Source: Stephanodiscus triporus
Lineage: Eukaryota; Bacillariophyta; Thalassiosirophyceae; Thalassiosirales; Thalassiosiraceae
Direction of reading: 5' to 3'
Assembly: GCA_036939755.1 (NCBI GenBank)
Contig: JALLAZ010000146.1
Span: forward strand, 1-21,050
Length of the DNA stretch: 21,050 nt
Every line of letters starts with the position of its first letter. The stretch's first letter is position 1. Of the stretch, positions 7,307 to 18,527 are shown piece after piece. The notes beneath the pieces are model-generated. The model saw only the letters and a list, made by a program, of their open reading frames with translations, searched no databases and was not told where the DNA came from. The position numbers and the translations under genes are program-made.

Positions 7307-10300
7307 CTAGCTTAAAGTCGTTGTTGTGGTCAGCTCCAGTGACTCGTTTCTAAAGAAATCATCCAATTTTATCTTCTGCCTATTGATGCGACGATGTTCT
7401 CTCCAGATGGAACAGATGTCCTGATGACAAAATTCGTCAGCAACAACTCTACAATAGGACGATCGAAGAATAGTGCTGTGTCACTCACCGTCCCATCTTT
7501 CTCCTCTCTGCAGAAGACACAAAATACAGTCATGACAATTACCAGCATGGCCATAGAGAGAGAGAGAGCAATCACATCCAGCTCTGATTTTTCAGTTGAC
7601 TCATACCACTCGTCTGATAGACGCACTGACTTTTCAACGGGTTCGTTTCCCTCAAAGAATCCGGGTTGGGGTCCTACATACCAAGAATCGGCGCAGGTAT
7701 CCATCGGTATATAAATGATTAGGACGATGAACAACATATTTGCACTTACCAATCTCGATTGTGACTGGAACACTAAACCAGTCAAGGCGTCCCTTGATTA
7801 GTGATCCACCATCTATCGCATTTGCATGGATGTGCAACCACTGGGGATTTGTTCTGGCATTGACAATGTTAGACTGCGCCGGTATCGAGCTTTCACCAGC
7901 TAACCAATCTTGATCTGTCCTTGCCAATGAGTAGATGGCAATAACGTCACCAACTTTGTAATGACTGAGATCTACCGACACCGAAAATAAAGTTTCCGGG
8001 GGAATAATCACGTTTGGACTTTCATCATCGGCGAAAGAGTGCCAACGGGTGAAGCCACTCTGAATCGGTGTGAAGTTTACCTCCTCCGACATCTCCTCTG
8101 AAGTTTCTCCCTCCATCACTTCGAAGTCCCGCAATATCGTGAAGAAGGCATCCAGCTCCTGCTTCGTCTGCAAAAATCATGCGGAAATCAGATGAATTAA
8201 GCGCATTTGATGGAAGATACCTCAAGCAAAGGTACTCACCGGTTGAGTCACGCAATCGAATATGTTCCTATCCAACACGTTCAACTTTCCATACATGATC
8301 GCTGTTTCGGTCACGCGAAGAGCGCCTCCCACGGTCCATGTGACAGTGGCATTTTCCATCAATGGAGATTCGGGCATCATCATGGATCGCGTCCGGCTGC
8401 ATCCCCCCGGGGGTCGAGGGGTCATTGGTATGATATCATCGTCTCTGAGCGATACTCCAGCTATCGATCGAATCGCCGAGTACGGTTCGGCGAGCTCCGT
8501 CGCGAGGATCGACATGCGAACATTGACCCCGAGAACGCCCCTATCGAAAATAGAATACGGACGGTCGGAGAGATTTGACTGATCGTAGGACGGCAAGAGG
8601 GCGAGATCGTCGGGATTACGTCCGTCGCCAAGCGGCGCCGAAACTCGGGCCACGAACGCCCGCAACGAAGATCCGTCGTAACGGCCCGTCCGATCGGGCG
8701 GATAAGAACACCCCCCCTCGCCGTCGGAAGTCGGACCCTCGTCGTTGGCATCGCCGTCGCAACGACATCGCTCCATCCACAGCGAACCCTCGTCGTTCGC
8801 GCCGGCGCCGCCGTCCGCCGCCATCCCGGCGGAGAACGCGAAATGCTCCATCGTCGTGCCGCCCCCGCCATCGCGGCACCGGCGTCGTCCGTCGGCGCCA
8901 ACTTCCCCCGCGCCGCTTCTAGGCGACGCGCGATCGATCCCCACGGAATAAGGTCCGTCGCGCCCCGAAGGTCCGCCGAAGGCGCCGTACGCTCGGCCGA
9001 TATCCAGCATCGCCCTCTCGTCGTAGGTGTAGGGCGGCCCCGCGCCGCCGTCGGCCACGCGGACATCGTCCCAGCTCGGGATTTCGATCCGTCCACCGGA
9101 CGTAGTCGAGGAGGCGTCGCCCGCGTCCGCCGCGCCGTGGAACGACACGCCCAGCCGAAATGCGTGCGATCGGAACAGCTCGTTCATCAAGCGCGCGGGG
9201 AACGTGATCATGCATTCGCCTCCTCCTCCTCCTCCTCCTCCTCCTCCTCCGGCGGTTGACGATTCGCCGTACGACGGCGACGACGTCGACGGATCCGGCG
9301 AATCCCAACGAAACGGTAACGGAAAATCGCATCCCCGGCCACCGTCGTCGTCTGCGTCGCCAAAGCCGACCGCCTCGTCATCGTCCTCCTCGCGTGGTGC
9401 CACCATCGACCGGACGAGCCCCTCGTGATATCCCATCACGTCGGCGATGGGCACGGCGACTATCATGCGCGTGGCGACGAGCCTCGCGAGCCATTTCCTC
9501 GTGTCGTCGTCGATCCCGCGTCCTCCGAGCTCCCGACGGCATTTCGATGCGTCGGTCTCCTCCTCCTCGTCGACGACGTCTCCCCCCCCCCCTCCTCCTC
9601 TCCCTCCTCCTTCCCCCCGAAGACTACGACTACGACGCCGCCGCCGTCGACGACGATGCCTTCCCCCGACGACGACGCGGCGGTCGTTTTCGTCGTCGTC
9701 GTTTTCGTTTTCGTCGTCGTCGTCGTCGTCCCCCACGGCGAAAGCGACTCGCATCGCGCGCACTCCAATAGCAGATCCAGCGTCTCGAGTATCGACCTCG
9801 GACCGTGGCCCGATACGTCGACGCCTGCGCCTCCCGGCATCCCCCCCACGAGCAGGACCTCGGGAAGCTCGGGGTCGTACTTCCCCCCCCCCCTCGAGTT
9901 CGACGACGTGTCGCGTATCGTGACGACGGGAGTGTGGCACTGCCCAATGTCGCGGTAATACGACGGACGAGGACGGGCGCCGGCCATCACCTCTTCTTCT
10001 TCCTCCTCCTCCCCCTCCTCCCGCCGCCCTCCTCGACGTCGTCGTCCTCCTCCCAGATCGTCGATACGACGACGCCTACGACGATCCCGGCGGTCGTCCG
10101 GCGGCAGGTAGTCGAACGGACACCGACGATCGCTCGGCGGGGCGTCGTCGTTGTCGTCGATCCCGGCCGACGTCGTCGTCGACGATGACAGCGTCGGGTA
10201 AACCTCGACGGCGTCGCGTACGTCGATTACGCCGGCGCCGTGTCGATCGCGCAGGGCGTACAGCGCGTCAAAGAACGACGCGATGATCGACGATGCGGCC

Positions 10301-10490
10301 GAGCGATCGTCCTCCCCCCCCCCTCGCCGGGGGGGGCGGTATTATCGAGATCCGACGACGGCTCGATGACGCCGACGTTGCGGCCGCCGCGGACAAGGAT
10401 GGCGTCGGCTGCCTCCGCCGCAGCCGCCGCCGCCCCGCCGGCCGAGAGGACGACGACGGACCAACAATAGGAGGCGATCATCGTGATCAT
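7307..10490 (-). CDS. M14 carboxypeptidase-like membrane protein, likely catalytically dead; four exons, two apparent frameshifts
   Basis: Exons on the minus strand are 10490-8240, 8167-7750, 7673-7489 and 7420-7307. Exon 1 needs one extra C at each of two homopolymers (10314-10323 and 9582-9592); the product is then about 989 residues. Seen in order: signal peptide after ATG 10490 (MITMIASYCWSVVVLSAGG); ELPEVLLVGG near 208-217; VATRMIVAVPIADVMGY; CDFP near 388-391; LNELF-like MNELFRSHAFRLGVSFHG (His about 452); YSVG; MEHFAFSAG; RAFVARVSAP near 612; ATELAEPY; ATVTWTVGGALRVTET; a helix (LDVIALSLSMAMLVIVMTVF) near 922-945; then a basic tail. This order matches the M14 zinc carboxypeptidase-like family of ciliates and oomycetes as I remember it. 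HxxE is replaced by MPGG, NR before DFP by GC, and the catalytic Glu by Ser. The expected place is the cell surface or endomembranes, with most of the chain lumenal. An ATG at 10640 is a possible earlier start. Confidence 0.8.
7421..7488 (-). other. Intron 3 of the M14-like gene (68 bases)
   Basis: The minus strand shows donor ACG|GTGAGTGAC and acceptor GTCATCAG|GACATC, phase 0. The frame also reads through without a stop to 7369. Splicing is preferred because of the good donor, a length like the other two introns, and a basic cytoplasmic tail that ends cleanly at 7307. Confidence 0.6.
7674..7749 (-). other. Intron 2 of the M14-like gene (76 bases)
   Basis: The minus strand shows donor ATTG|GTAAGTGC and acceptor GGTATGTAG|GACCCC, phase 1. 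Splicing joins a Gly codon and links the two coding frames; without it the upstream frame stops at 7652. Confidence 0.8.
8168..8239 (-). other. Intron 1 of the M14-like gene (72 bases)
   Basis: The minus strand shows donor CAACCG|GTGAGTACC and acceptor TTTTTGCAG|ACGAAG, phase 0, with a pyrimidine-rich end. Unspliced, the frame stops within 20 bases of the donor. Confidence 0.88.
9218..9250. repeat. CCT trinucleotide run (poly-Gly in the M14-like gene)
   Basis: About 11 near-pure CCT units, encoding a Gly tract on the minus strand just before CMITFP. It is probably a length-variable insertion in a loop of the M14-like domain. Confidence 0.85.
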
Positions 10491-11081
10491 CGGCAGCGGG
10501 ACGAGGGCTGTGATATTACGACGTCTCCGTCGCGACGACTCGACGTGGACGATGGCGGGGGGATGATGATCGCGGGAACGACGAGGACGACGGTCGTCCG
10601 GCCCGGGACGACGATCGCGCGACGGCTGGGATGGCGTCATCGTCACTGCCCTGAAATTCGGGAACTCGACCGAAGAAAAAAAGAACGAACAACCCGCGCC
10701 GCCCGGCCCGCAAAGAGGAGTAAATTGTTGTCCCCGCCAATCAAACTACTGATTCCTTTGTGGGTCATGGTCGGTGAGAGAGCTTCGCTTAGATTCGGTC
10801 GGTAGGGAAAAAAGACATATCATGAGGAGATGACCGGTCGCGGTGGCCAACATGACGTTGCTTTCAATATCCTTTAGGACGTTGACTGTGGCATTGCAAT
10901 CTTTCCTCAAACCATTGGGGGTTAAACGCTTTTATATCATCCGAAACAGATCAACAACGGATGCTTCAATTTCGTCGATTCTAGGGGTAGCACCTAGCGC
11001 GACGGTACGGGGTACGACGATGCTCACAATCCTCGGAGGAGATTTCCACCATCGCTCGTGGGGGTGGGGGGAATTCGACTT
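10491..11081. other. Upstream region of the M14-like gene
   Basis: No gene is supported. The minus-strand frame stays open to about 10646, so the M14-like protein could start earlier, at ATG 10640. A CCAAT box lies at 10737-10741, and an inverted repeat (ctagg/cctag) at about 10981-10997. Nothing else is clear. Confidence 0.4.
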
Positions 11082-11699
11082 ATGAATTCCTGCGCAGCAG
11101 CCGATGATAGTATTGATAAATTTCCCTCATGTTCTGATGATGATTGTGAGCGTGACGATGAAACGGTCGAAGCCACTCACAGAAAGGCTTGGTTGGAAAG
11201 GCCGTATGAGCTGAAAGAATATAAGATGAATCATGGGAACACGCTTGTACCCCAACGTTACCCTGCAAATCCATCACTAGGGCTTTGGGTGAATACTCAA
11301 CAAACGGCATACATAATTTACCAGAAAAATAAGGATATCGATGAAAAATGGAGAGGCGCTGGTGGTGTTGGATGACGAAGTGAAAGAAGAGATGGACCGA
11401 TCGACGAGACGTTTAAGAGGCATGAACGAGAAACGCATTCATCTCCTTGAAGCAGAGGGTTTTGTTTGGGATGTGCGTGCGCATGTCTGGGAATCGCAAT
11501 TCCAAGAGTTACGTGCTTTTGCGGCTGTGAACGGCCATGCTGTCATTATGATCCTCTGGCTGAATGGGCATCAAAGCAGAGACAGAATTACATAAAGCGT
11601 CAGAAGGGGCAACATACAATGATGACCGAGGATAGGATCGAAAAGCTTAATTCTGTTGGTTTTGTGGGGGGGAAGTTTGACGCACGTTTTGTAAGATAG
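11082..11699 (+). pseudogene. Helicase-associated (HA) repeat protein, decayed
   Basis: Two to three HA repeats (PF03457 type) are recognisable. Repeat 1, from ATG 11082, has KAWLERPYELKEYKMNHG, then VPQRYPANPSLGLWVNTQ and an aromatic stretch. It ends at TGA 11373-11375. Another frame carries on with MNEKRIHLLEAEGFVWDVR and WESQFQELRAFAAVNGH, the join between repeats 1 and 2. Repeat 2 loses its VPxxY segment and jumps back to the first frame with LAEWASKQRQNY and MTEDRIEKLNSVGFV, ending at TAG 11697-11699. At least two frame breaks and one internal deletion are needed, and no splice sites explain them. HA repeats are abundant in diatom genomes and are thought to bind nucleic acid; no helicase motor is present here. 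Confidence 0.75.
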
Positions 11700-14633
11700 T
11701 AGATAATGGCAAAGTCAGTTCAATATCCTTGGATTGAAACCCAGTATATCCAATACTTTGCATGATTGGCTTGACTATACAAAATAGGGCACAACTTTTT
11801 GTAGATGTGAATGCACCCATTTTTACTTGACACCTTTGTGAGATGTGGAGATGGGTTGAGTTTGAGTTGTTTTCATTCACCAAAAGAATCAATGAGTGAT
11901 GGCGCCCTTGACAAGTCTCCCAAAATAAGTATCCTCTTGGCCGCACATATCGTAGTCCTGCTTAGGGCCACAGCGGCTCACTGGGGGGCAGCGGCACAAT
12001 GTCAGTTACCTCTTTCTGATCCTAGATTGAATTGGCAGCATGATTATTCTCTCCTTCCTTTTGAAATCGCACTTCTGCTTTATTAGCATGAATTATTGTC
12101 ACCCACTCTCTTAGTGAAATGGAACAACAAAATACAAGTAGGAGCTGTCACTCTTATAGAAAAAGGCTAATGTGTGTCTCCTCTTTGTGTAGTTAGATTT
12201 CCTTTTTATGTTGGCCTTTTTGGCCAGAGTTTTCTGCAGCTGTCCTGTATAGACACTGTCTCAAGATACAGAGATGGAAAGGCATCATTGAGTGCGGTGG
12301 GATGCTGATCAAGTTGCAACTAGTTAACCAAAACCTGTGCTTCATTGGACCATGCAGATATCAATTACATCTTTTATAATACCCAGAAGGCTTCATGATG
12401 CCCATGGCCAAGCCATTGGTGGATGATCATGTAAAAAACATTGATTCCACTACTGCCTGGGCGGATTGATTGAGACAAGCTTTCCAACTTGAAATTGAAA
12501 GTGGGGAAAGTCACCACCAATGAGAATGATAATGTAGTGTTGGGGTCATGAGTAGGGTCCTTGATCTCATTGATGGTATGTCCAATGTGCAAGAGCTGCC
12601 ATGTTTGTTCTGATTCTTAGCCCATGGCAAGGGACGATGAAGAGGGAAGTACAGCTGCTTCTGTGCCCGTCAGGGATTTGAGATAGATCTGTCATGAATT
12701 TCTTATATCATGCCTCTTAGTGCCATTGCAAGACTAGATGCTTCCTTTGGCGGTCTGTTGCTGAGTCCTAGTTCTTGGTCATCTGCGGGGGGGCTGGTGG
12801 GGTCACGCATCATGTCATCCACATTGAAGGTCCTGGTTGCGATGGAGTTCATTGTTATGGCCATAGGGAGACATGGTGCCTTGGTCAACTGGCCAAAGGC
12901 ATTGAAGAATCTTTAACATCATCTTCTTCTTGAAGAACAAGGCTCCAATAGATCATTTTGGTATGGCAGCTTAGGCGTAAGGTAGTCATTTTGTTTTAGT
13001 CATAGGAGTAGGAGAAATGTAGAGACACAAAACATGACTGCATTGGCCAACTCGTCTATGGCCAACAGAAGATGTTGAAGAAACATTCTGATTTCAACCA
13101 CTCCAGAAAAATGTGTGAATAATAGATGAGTACCACATCTCAGGAACACATCTACTACTACATCCCCTGGGTTTAGGCAATTCTACAGGTTCCTACACCT
13201 CCAGGTAGATTAGGCAGAAAAAAATGTCTATTTTGCTAACTCTATGTGATGTACTACTGATTCTTAAAGCTAGTAAGCATCATGGTAATTTTTACTCCAG
13301 GGGGATATTTGGGGGTTTAGGCATTTTTTTACCTATCCAAATTAGTTTAGTAATTTTTCGAATATCCATCCACTCAGCTAGCGGAAGACATGATCAAAAT
13401 TTAGCTGAGCTCTTTAGCTTTAATTCTGCCAATTCACATTTAAACAAAGCTTGTCGCATCAATGAGCTGAGTAGAGGGTCCATTTTGGGGTACAACATTC
13501 TCACTTTTAGTTAGTAAAAAGTGCGATACGTGCTAGCTAAAAGTAGTTGTGTTTTGTGTTTTCATTGTGACAAGGACGACGATGACCATGGCATCTGCCG
13601 GGTCGATACGGCACAAGCACTGGCCCGGTGGTGGCATTTAGGGGCTCCGCATGAAGCTACCAAAACGCTCCATCGGGTGATGTGGCTCGCGCCGTATAGC
13701 CCCGGCGGCATGGCAGCTGAAATTGCCGTCAAAATCTCTACATTTTTTTTACATCATTGATAATATGGTAGCTAATAAATAAATTAATACTCTCTCAATT
13801 AATCAAATTAATTGAATCGCTTCACCTGCCTCCTCCCCCAACCCCTTGCCCGCGTCGGGTTTGCGCCGGATTGGGTATAACTCTAAAATCTGCGCCGCTG
13901 GAGGCGGCGGAGGCTCACCATGGTGGGGATGTTTGTGGGTTGTGTTTTGTTGTTGTTGATGGGATTTCCATACTATTCCCACGTAGAAAACCTACGGGGC
14001 GGGAGTTTTCCGTTCTCGCCGGAACCTCTATAAGGGTAAAGCTGTTTTATTATAAATTCTGTATCATCAAGAAATGTGAATCATGATGATGGTCCTCAAA
14101 CCTCCTTTGTCCCGATCGAGAAGGTCATATCGGTGGGTGGGATCATGATCCAGCCAGTTGTGAATCCCCCGTTCGCATGGGGAGCTGCAATGATGATGTT
14201 GGAGTCAAGGCGCAAGCATAGTCCCTCCTCCATGATGTCCATCCCTTAATCAGGAAAGAGGGAGAGACACTGCTCTTGAAAAAAAGGGCAACAAAAACAC
14301 AACCATGGTCACAAATTGAAATTGAAAGGCCAGCATGCCATTCCTAGTATCATTTGGCTCCAACCCTTTAATAGTGCACGTGACCTATCTAGAGAGGAAA
14401 GGCTTTTTCTCTTAACTAGGATGATCAAAGTAAATGGAGGATATGGTATGAATAAAAAGTAATGGAGTTTGTATGTTGTGTGTTGGGATATTATTATTTC
14501 ATCTCTGTGTGTTCTGGTCACATCCCACTCTTTCAAAAAAAGGATCTTCGAAGCTTGACGCTGCTGCACACATCAATATTTTTAGTTGTGAGGGGAGATT
14601 ATTCTTTTCGAAGAACAACTCGCGCCTCACAAG
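11700..14633. other. Long AT-rich spacer without a supported gene
   Basis: This is 2.9 kb with no gene I can support. Minus-strand frames between about 12370 and 13130 stay open in pieces that read like protein (for example GHTINEIKDPTHDPNTTLSF) but are broken by stops and match nothing I know; they may be an old gene or transposon remnant. A GC-richer patch at 13570-13740 and a small hairpin (cactttt...aaaagtg, 13502-13523) were noted. No tRNA or rRNA signature was seen. Confidence 0.4.
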
Positions 14634-14933
14634 ATGTCGGGCCGATGGCGCAGCCGCCACTGGTCCGAGGGGGGGCATCGCGATGATCCTCGTCGACCGC
14701 CGCCGGACGCGCCGGAAGGGTGCGGCAGAATCGAGGACGAGGTCGTCGGGGAATGGCGACGGGGACAGGCGCTGCCGCCGGGCGTTGCCCCTCCCCGTCC
14801 GCGAGGGGGCGAACGGACGCCGGCGCCGTCATCGTCGCGCGGGGGGATCGCGTCGTCGCCCGACGCGACGCAGGCGGTTGCCGTGCGTAAGACCCCCGCG
14901 ATGACGCCGGCGAGGATGGCGTGGGGACCCGGA

Positions 14934-14972
<39 letters not shown>

Positions 14973-17789
14973 GTCTCTGCGAAGGGAGAAAGAGTCGAGG
15001 GCGGGAAGGACGCAGCGAAGGAGGAGAAGGGGGAGGAGAAGGAGGGGTCCGATGCCGAGAACCAAAGGCCCACGACCGCGACGCGCGGGAGTAGGACCGC
15101 CTGGCCCGTGCCCGTGCCCGCCCCTCCCCACTCAGCGACGACACAGACGAGGGCGAGGGACCCCACCAACGTTTGGGCCAAGGCGGCGACGGATGTACGG
15201 GCAGGGAGCGTGAATGGCAGGATTGGGGTGCCGCCTTCCTCCTTGTCTTCGTCCTCATCAACATCTTCACTGCTCCCAGCCGCGTCGTCATGGGACAAGG
15301 GAGGCGGCGATCGACAACAACAGGCAACGGATCCGAGGAGGCCGGACGATGGAATGCGGGGCGGAAGAGGGGTCAGGAAGGCAGTCGCGGACAAATTCCC
15401 ATCGCTCCTCGTGGCCTCTAGGATGGCAGTGGATCGTACGCCGCCGCCGGCGGCGTCGACAGCTAAGACAATGACGACGATTGACGACGACGACGACGGA
15501 ACGAAGCGACGGCCGAAGACGAAGGATACGGGGGACGGACCCTCTTCCTCATCGTCGTCGTCGTCGTCGTCGTCGTCGTCGGACAAGGTCTGCAAACGCT
15601 CCCACACGGCAACGACTAGCCTCGCATCCTTCCTATCGCCGCATCCACTTGCGTCCGCCGGCGGTCTGAGCGGGAGGGGACCGTCCTCTCGTCCTTTGTC
15701 GACCGGTCGAGCGTTCACCGCGTCGTCCGGGAACAAAGTCGGGGGGGTCGCATCATCCGCAATAGTCCTAGCCGGCGTCAAGCGAAGCGCTCCCCATGCG
15801 GGCAACAATTCGAGGACAGGGGGAGAATTTGGATTGGAATTCTCAACGAAGACCGCCGCGGGGAGTAAGAAGGGTGGGCGCGTCGTGGCCGCGAGGGGGG
15901 GGAGACTGCAGAGGCTGGGAGCCCCCCGTAAGAAGAAATTAACGTCTCTGAAGAAGAAGGTATTGAAGGAACGGTTGCGAATGTGGAAGGAGAGGAATGG
16001 AATCGTGGACGGAGGTGACAAAAACGACGACGACGACGCCGACGACGACATCGGAAAAGGAGGGAAATCGACCTGGATCGACAGCGTCGACCTCGACGAC
16101 ATCGACCGGCCCTTCGCGAAGCGGAGTCGCACGGACGGCGCACCCCCCGGCAAGGCAGTGGAGGTCACTTCGACGTACGTAGTGGAAGGGACGACGACGG
16201 CGACGACGACACTGCTGGTGGAAAATTTCGTCCATCCCGACGAAGATGATCTTCTCGACGACGATGAGTACGAGGAGATTAAGTCCGACCTGATTCACCT
16301 TGCGGGGAGGGTAGGGAGGGTCACGACCGCGTTTGTACCGCGTCTATTGCCGCGCCATGACGGGGGTGACTTCGATGATGTCCCTTCGCTCGATGACATC
16401 GAACGACGACACGTTGGATCGGCGATTGTCCGGTTCGCGACCGACGCTGACGCTCGCGCCGCGAGGGACGTACTCGACGGGATCGTGGTCGGCGGTCGCA
16501 GGCTTCGCACGTCCATGTTGGAGTCGATCGAATTGGCTCGACTGGATAATCGGAGGGCCGACCGGGAGCCCGCAGAAATCGATCGCGATTGGCGCGCTGC
16601 GGTCCTGAGAATTCTCGAGGATGGACGATTGGCTCCACTATGTGATGATCCGTTCAATGAGCAGAAAGACGCAGCATCGGCGCCGACGACGATTGTTTTT
16701 CACAAAATCCTTTGCGATGATGACTTCGAGGATGAGGAATCCCTCCGAGAGAGCATCGAAGACATAAAAGGATTGGCCCAACAACATGGACGTGTGATAG
16801 ACGCCAGGGGGTCTACGTCGGGGAATGACAGAGGGAACGTATACGTAGTTTTTGGAGACGAAAAATCTGCGGATATAGCGCTGAGACAACTCAATGGCCT
16901 CGTGATCGGCGGGTACGCGATAGTAGTCAGCAGAGATAATATAAATTCTAGGCAGAAATCCGGGCCAGGAGAAGTAGTCTTGAGCAATGCTCTGAATGAT
17001 GACGATTTTGAAGATGAGGACTGCTTACACGAGAGCCTTGCCGACATAAGGTCATTGGCTGAACAATATGGAATCGTAGGCTCCGTTCACGCCAATGTAT
17101 CTGGCAAGCAGAGAAACGTTCATGTATCGTACCTTGAGGGGCATCGGACAGCGAGGCAGGCAGCGCAAAGGCTCGATGGGATGATTCTGGGGGGGATCCC
17201 CTTGTCTGCATCGGCCGTATCTCCCGAGGATTACGGGGCCAACGACGATTATACCGATATGCCTATGAAAAAGGAACCCTCTACCGATCCGCCGCCTCCT
17301 ATTTATTCGGGAGACAAGATAATACCCGAGCAATTTGCGGCCTGCAAACGAGTTCCTAAAATCCCGAATCCAGGAACGCCTAGATCGTACGCATCCGAAA
17401 TCGCCGACGAGAGGGCGGTGACGTTGCTGACCGAAATGCTCGGAGAGTTGATGAGGTTGCAGGAGCGGTCGAAGGATGACAAGAACGCCCGAGCTCGGCG
17501 CCGGATAGTCATGGGGCTAAGGGAGGTGGCAAGGGGCATCCGCGCACACAAGGTGAAGATGGTTGTCATGGCCAACAATCTCGACGAGTATGGCGCCATA
17601 GACTCAAAATTACAAGAGATTCTGGATTTGGCTCGCGCGGGGGAACTCCCCGTGCTGTACGAGTTGAATAAGAGGAAGCTCGGCAAGGCCCTGGGGAAAT
17701 CGATTAAGGTGTCGGTCGTCGGGATTCAGAATGCTGATGGCGCGCACGAACAATTCAAGAAGCTGAAGAAAATGGTTGGCTTCTCATAG
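14634..17789 (+). CDS. SECISBP2: SECIS-binding protein 2 homologue with three RRM-like domains
   Basis: This is a 1051-residue intronless frame. ATG 14634 is the first Met after in-frame stops. Residues 1-430 are low-complexity (Ser runs near 100-112 and 302-316). A basic stretch, RKKKLTSLKKKVLKER near 432-447, resembles the SBP2 basic/NLS motif. Three RRM-like domains follow: about 524-630 (LLVENF), 684-765 (TTIVFHKIL, acidic DDDFEDEESL) and 779-861 (VVLSNAL, acidic DDDFEDEDCL). Residues 915-1048 match the SBP2 C-terminus: a helical segment (RAVTLLTEMLGELMRLQER), then the L7Ae domain with RRRIVMGLREV, NKRKLGKALGK and VSVVGIQNADGAHEQF. SBP2 binds the SECIS element in selenoprotein mRNAs and recruits EFsec to recode UGA as selenocysteine. 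The RRM-like domains are not part of animal SBP2. The L7Ae assignment is firm; the RRM calls rest on pattern. Confidence 0.88.
14930..14970. repeat. TCCTCG repeat encoding poly-Ser
   Basis: A near-pure run of alternating TCC and TCG codons encodes about 12 Ser residues in the disordered N-terminal part of the SBP2 homologue. A second, TCG-rich run at about 15542-15583 encodes another Ser tract. Both are likely length-variable. Confidence 0.8.
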
Positions 17790-18527
17790 CAAAAATAAAG
17801 GGCCTACTGATTTACAGTCTCGTCTTTCAGTACCAGTGTTGTTTCAGGGCCTAGTTTTTCGACGATAATTATCAAAGCCCCTCCCGCACGAGCATTTTCA
17901 CAACACCTCCATTCATAGGAAGGGCTGGAATTCTGGTCTTTCTCTCAACGATAACACGCGGTCAGTAGGCTCTCAAAGGAAGTGCATAGCAATTCTACAC
18001 GCGACGATGACAAGATTAGCTGCCTCTATGCAGTCGTGAAGTCACTGTGACTAGCATACAAATTTGATGATAGTAAATTGGTTAGACTTACAAAAAATGA
18101 CGAACAAAAAACTCGGAGGATAACATCGTGTAATCGTGCATGTCAATATGTGAAAACACGGCGTTCGATACTTCAGTTGCAATAGTTCGCCGCCAAAAAA
18201 CAAGGGTGTCACCGATTGCAAGGGGGCTAGGTAGGCGATGCACAATTATACATCGGAAATACATGGACCCGTATAAAAGAGTGAGTGCACATAAATGAAA
18301 TCATCGACCTCTCATCGAAGTGAGAGACTGGAAGATCGGATTTACGATTGCGATGTAGTTGTGTTCCGGTGCACTTACTTGCTGTGCAGTTGTTAATGCA
18401 CACTTGTACGAAAGACTTGCGACTATGCGATGCATTAGTGACAATCAAAGATAACCTGCAACACTTATTTACAATTAGATTGATAACTTAGCAAAAAAAT
18501 TATGTCGCTGATTATATGGTCATTATT
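17790..18527. other. Spacer between convergent SBP2 and GT23 genes
   Basis: No gene is seen. It is AT-rich and should hold both 3' UTRs. AATAAA occurs at 17794-17799, only 5 bases after the SBP2 stop, which is close for a functional signal. Short minus-strand open frames (18051-18448) match nothing. Confidence 0.45.

Noticed and set aside
9256..9958. Plus-strand Ser/Arg/Pro-rich frames opposite the M14-like exon 1
   Set aside because: They arise from TCG/CTC trinucleotide runs in the GC-rich minus-strand gene and contain no domain.
14627..16168. Minus-strand 513-residue frame opposite the SBP2 homologue
   Set aside because: It lies antisense to the low-complexity N-terminus, with no domain; the plus frame runs on into conserved SBP2 sequence.
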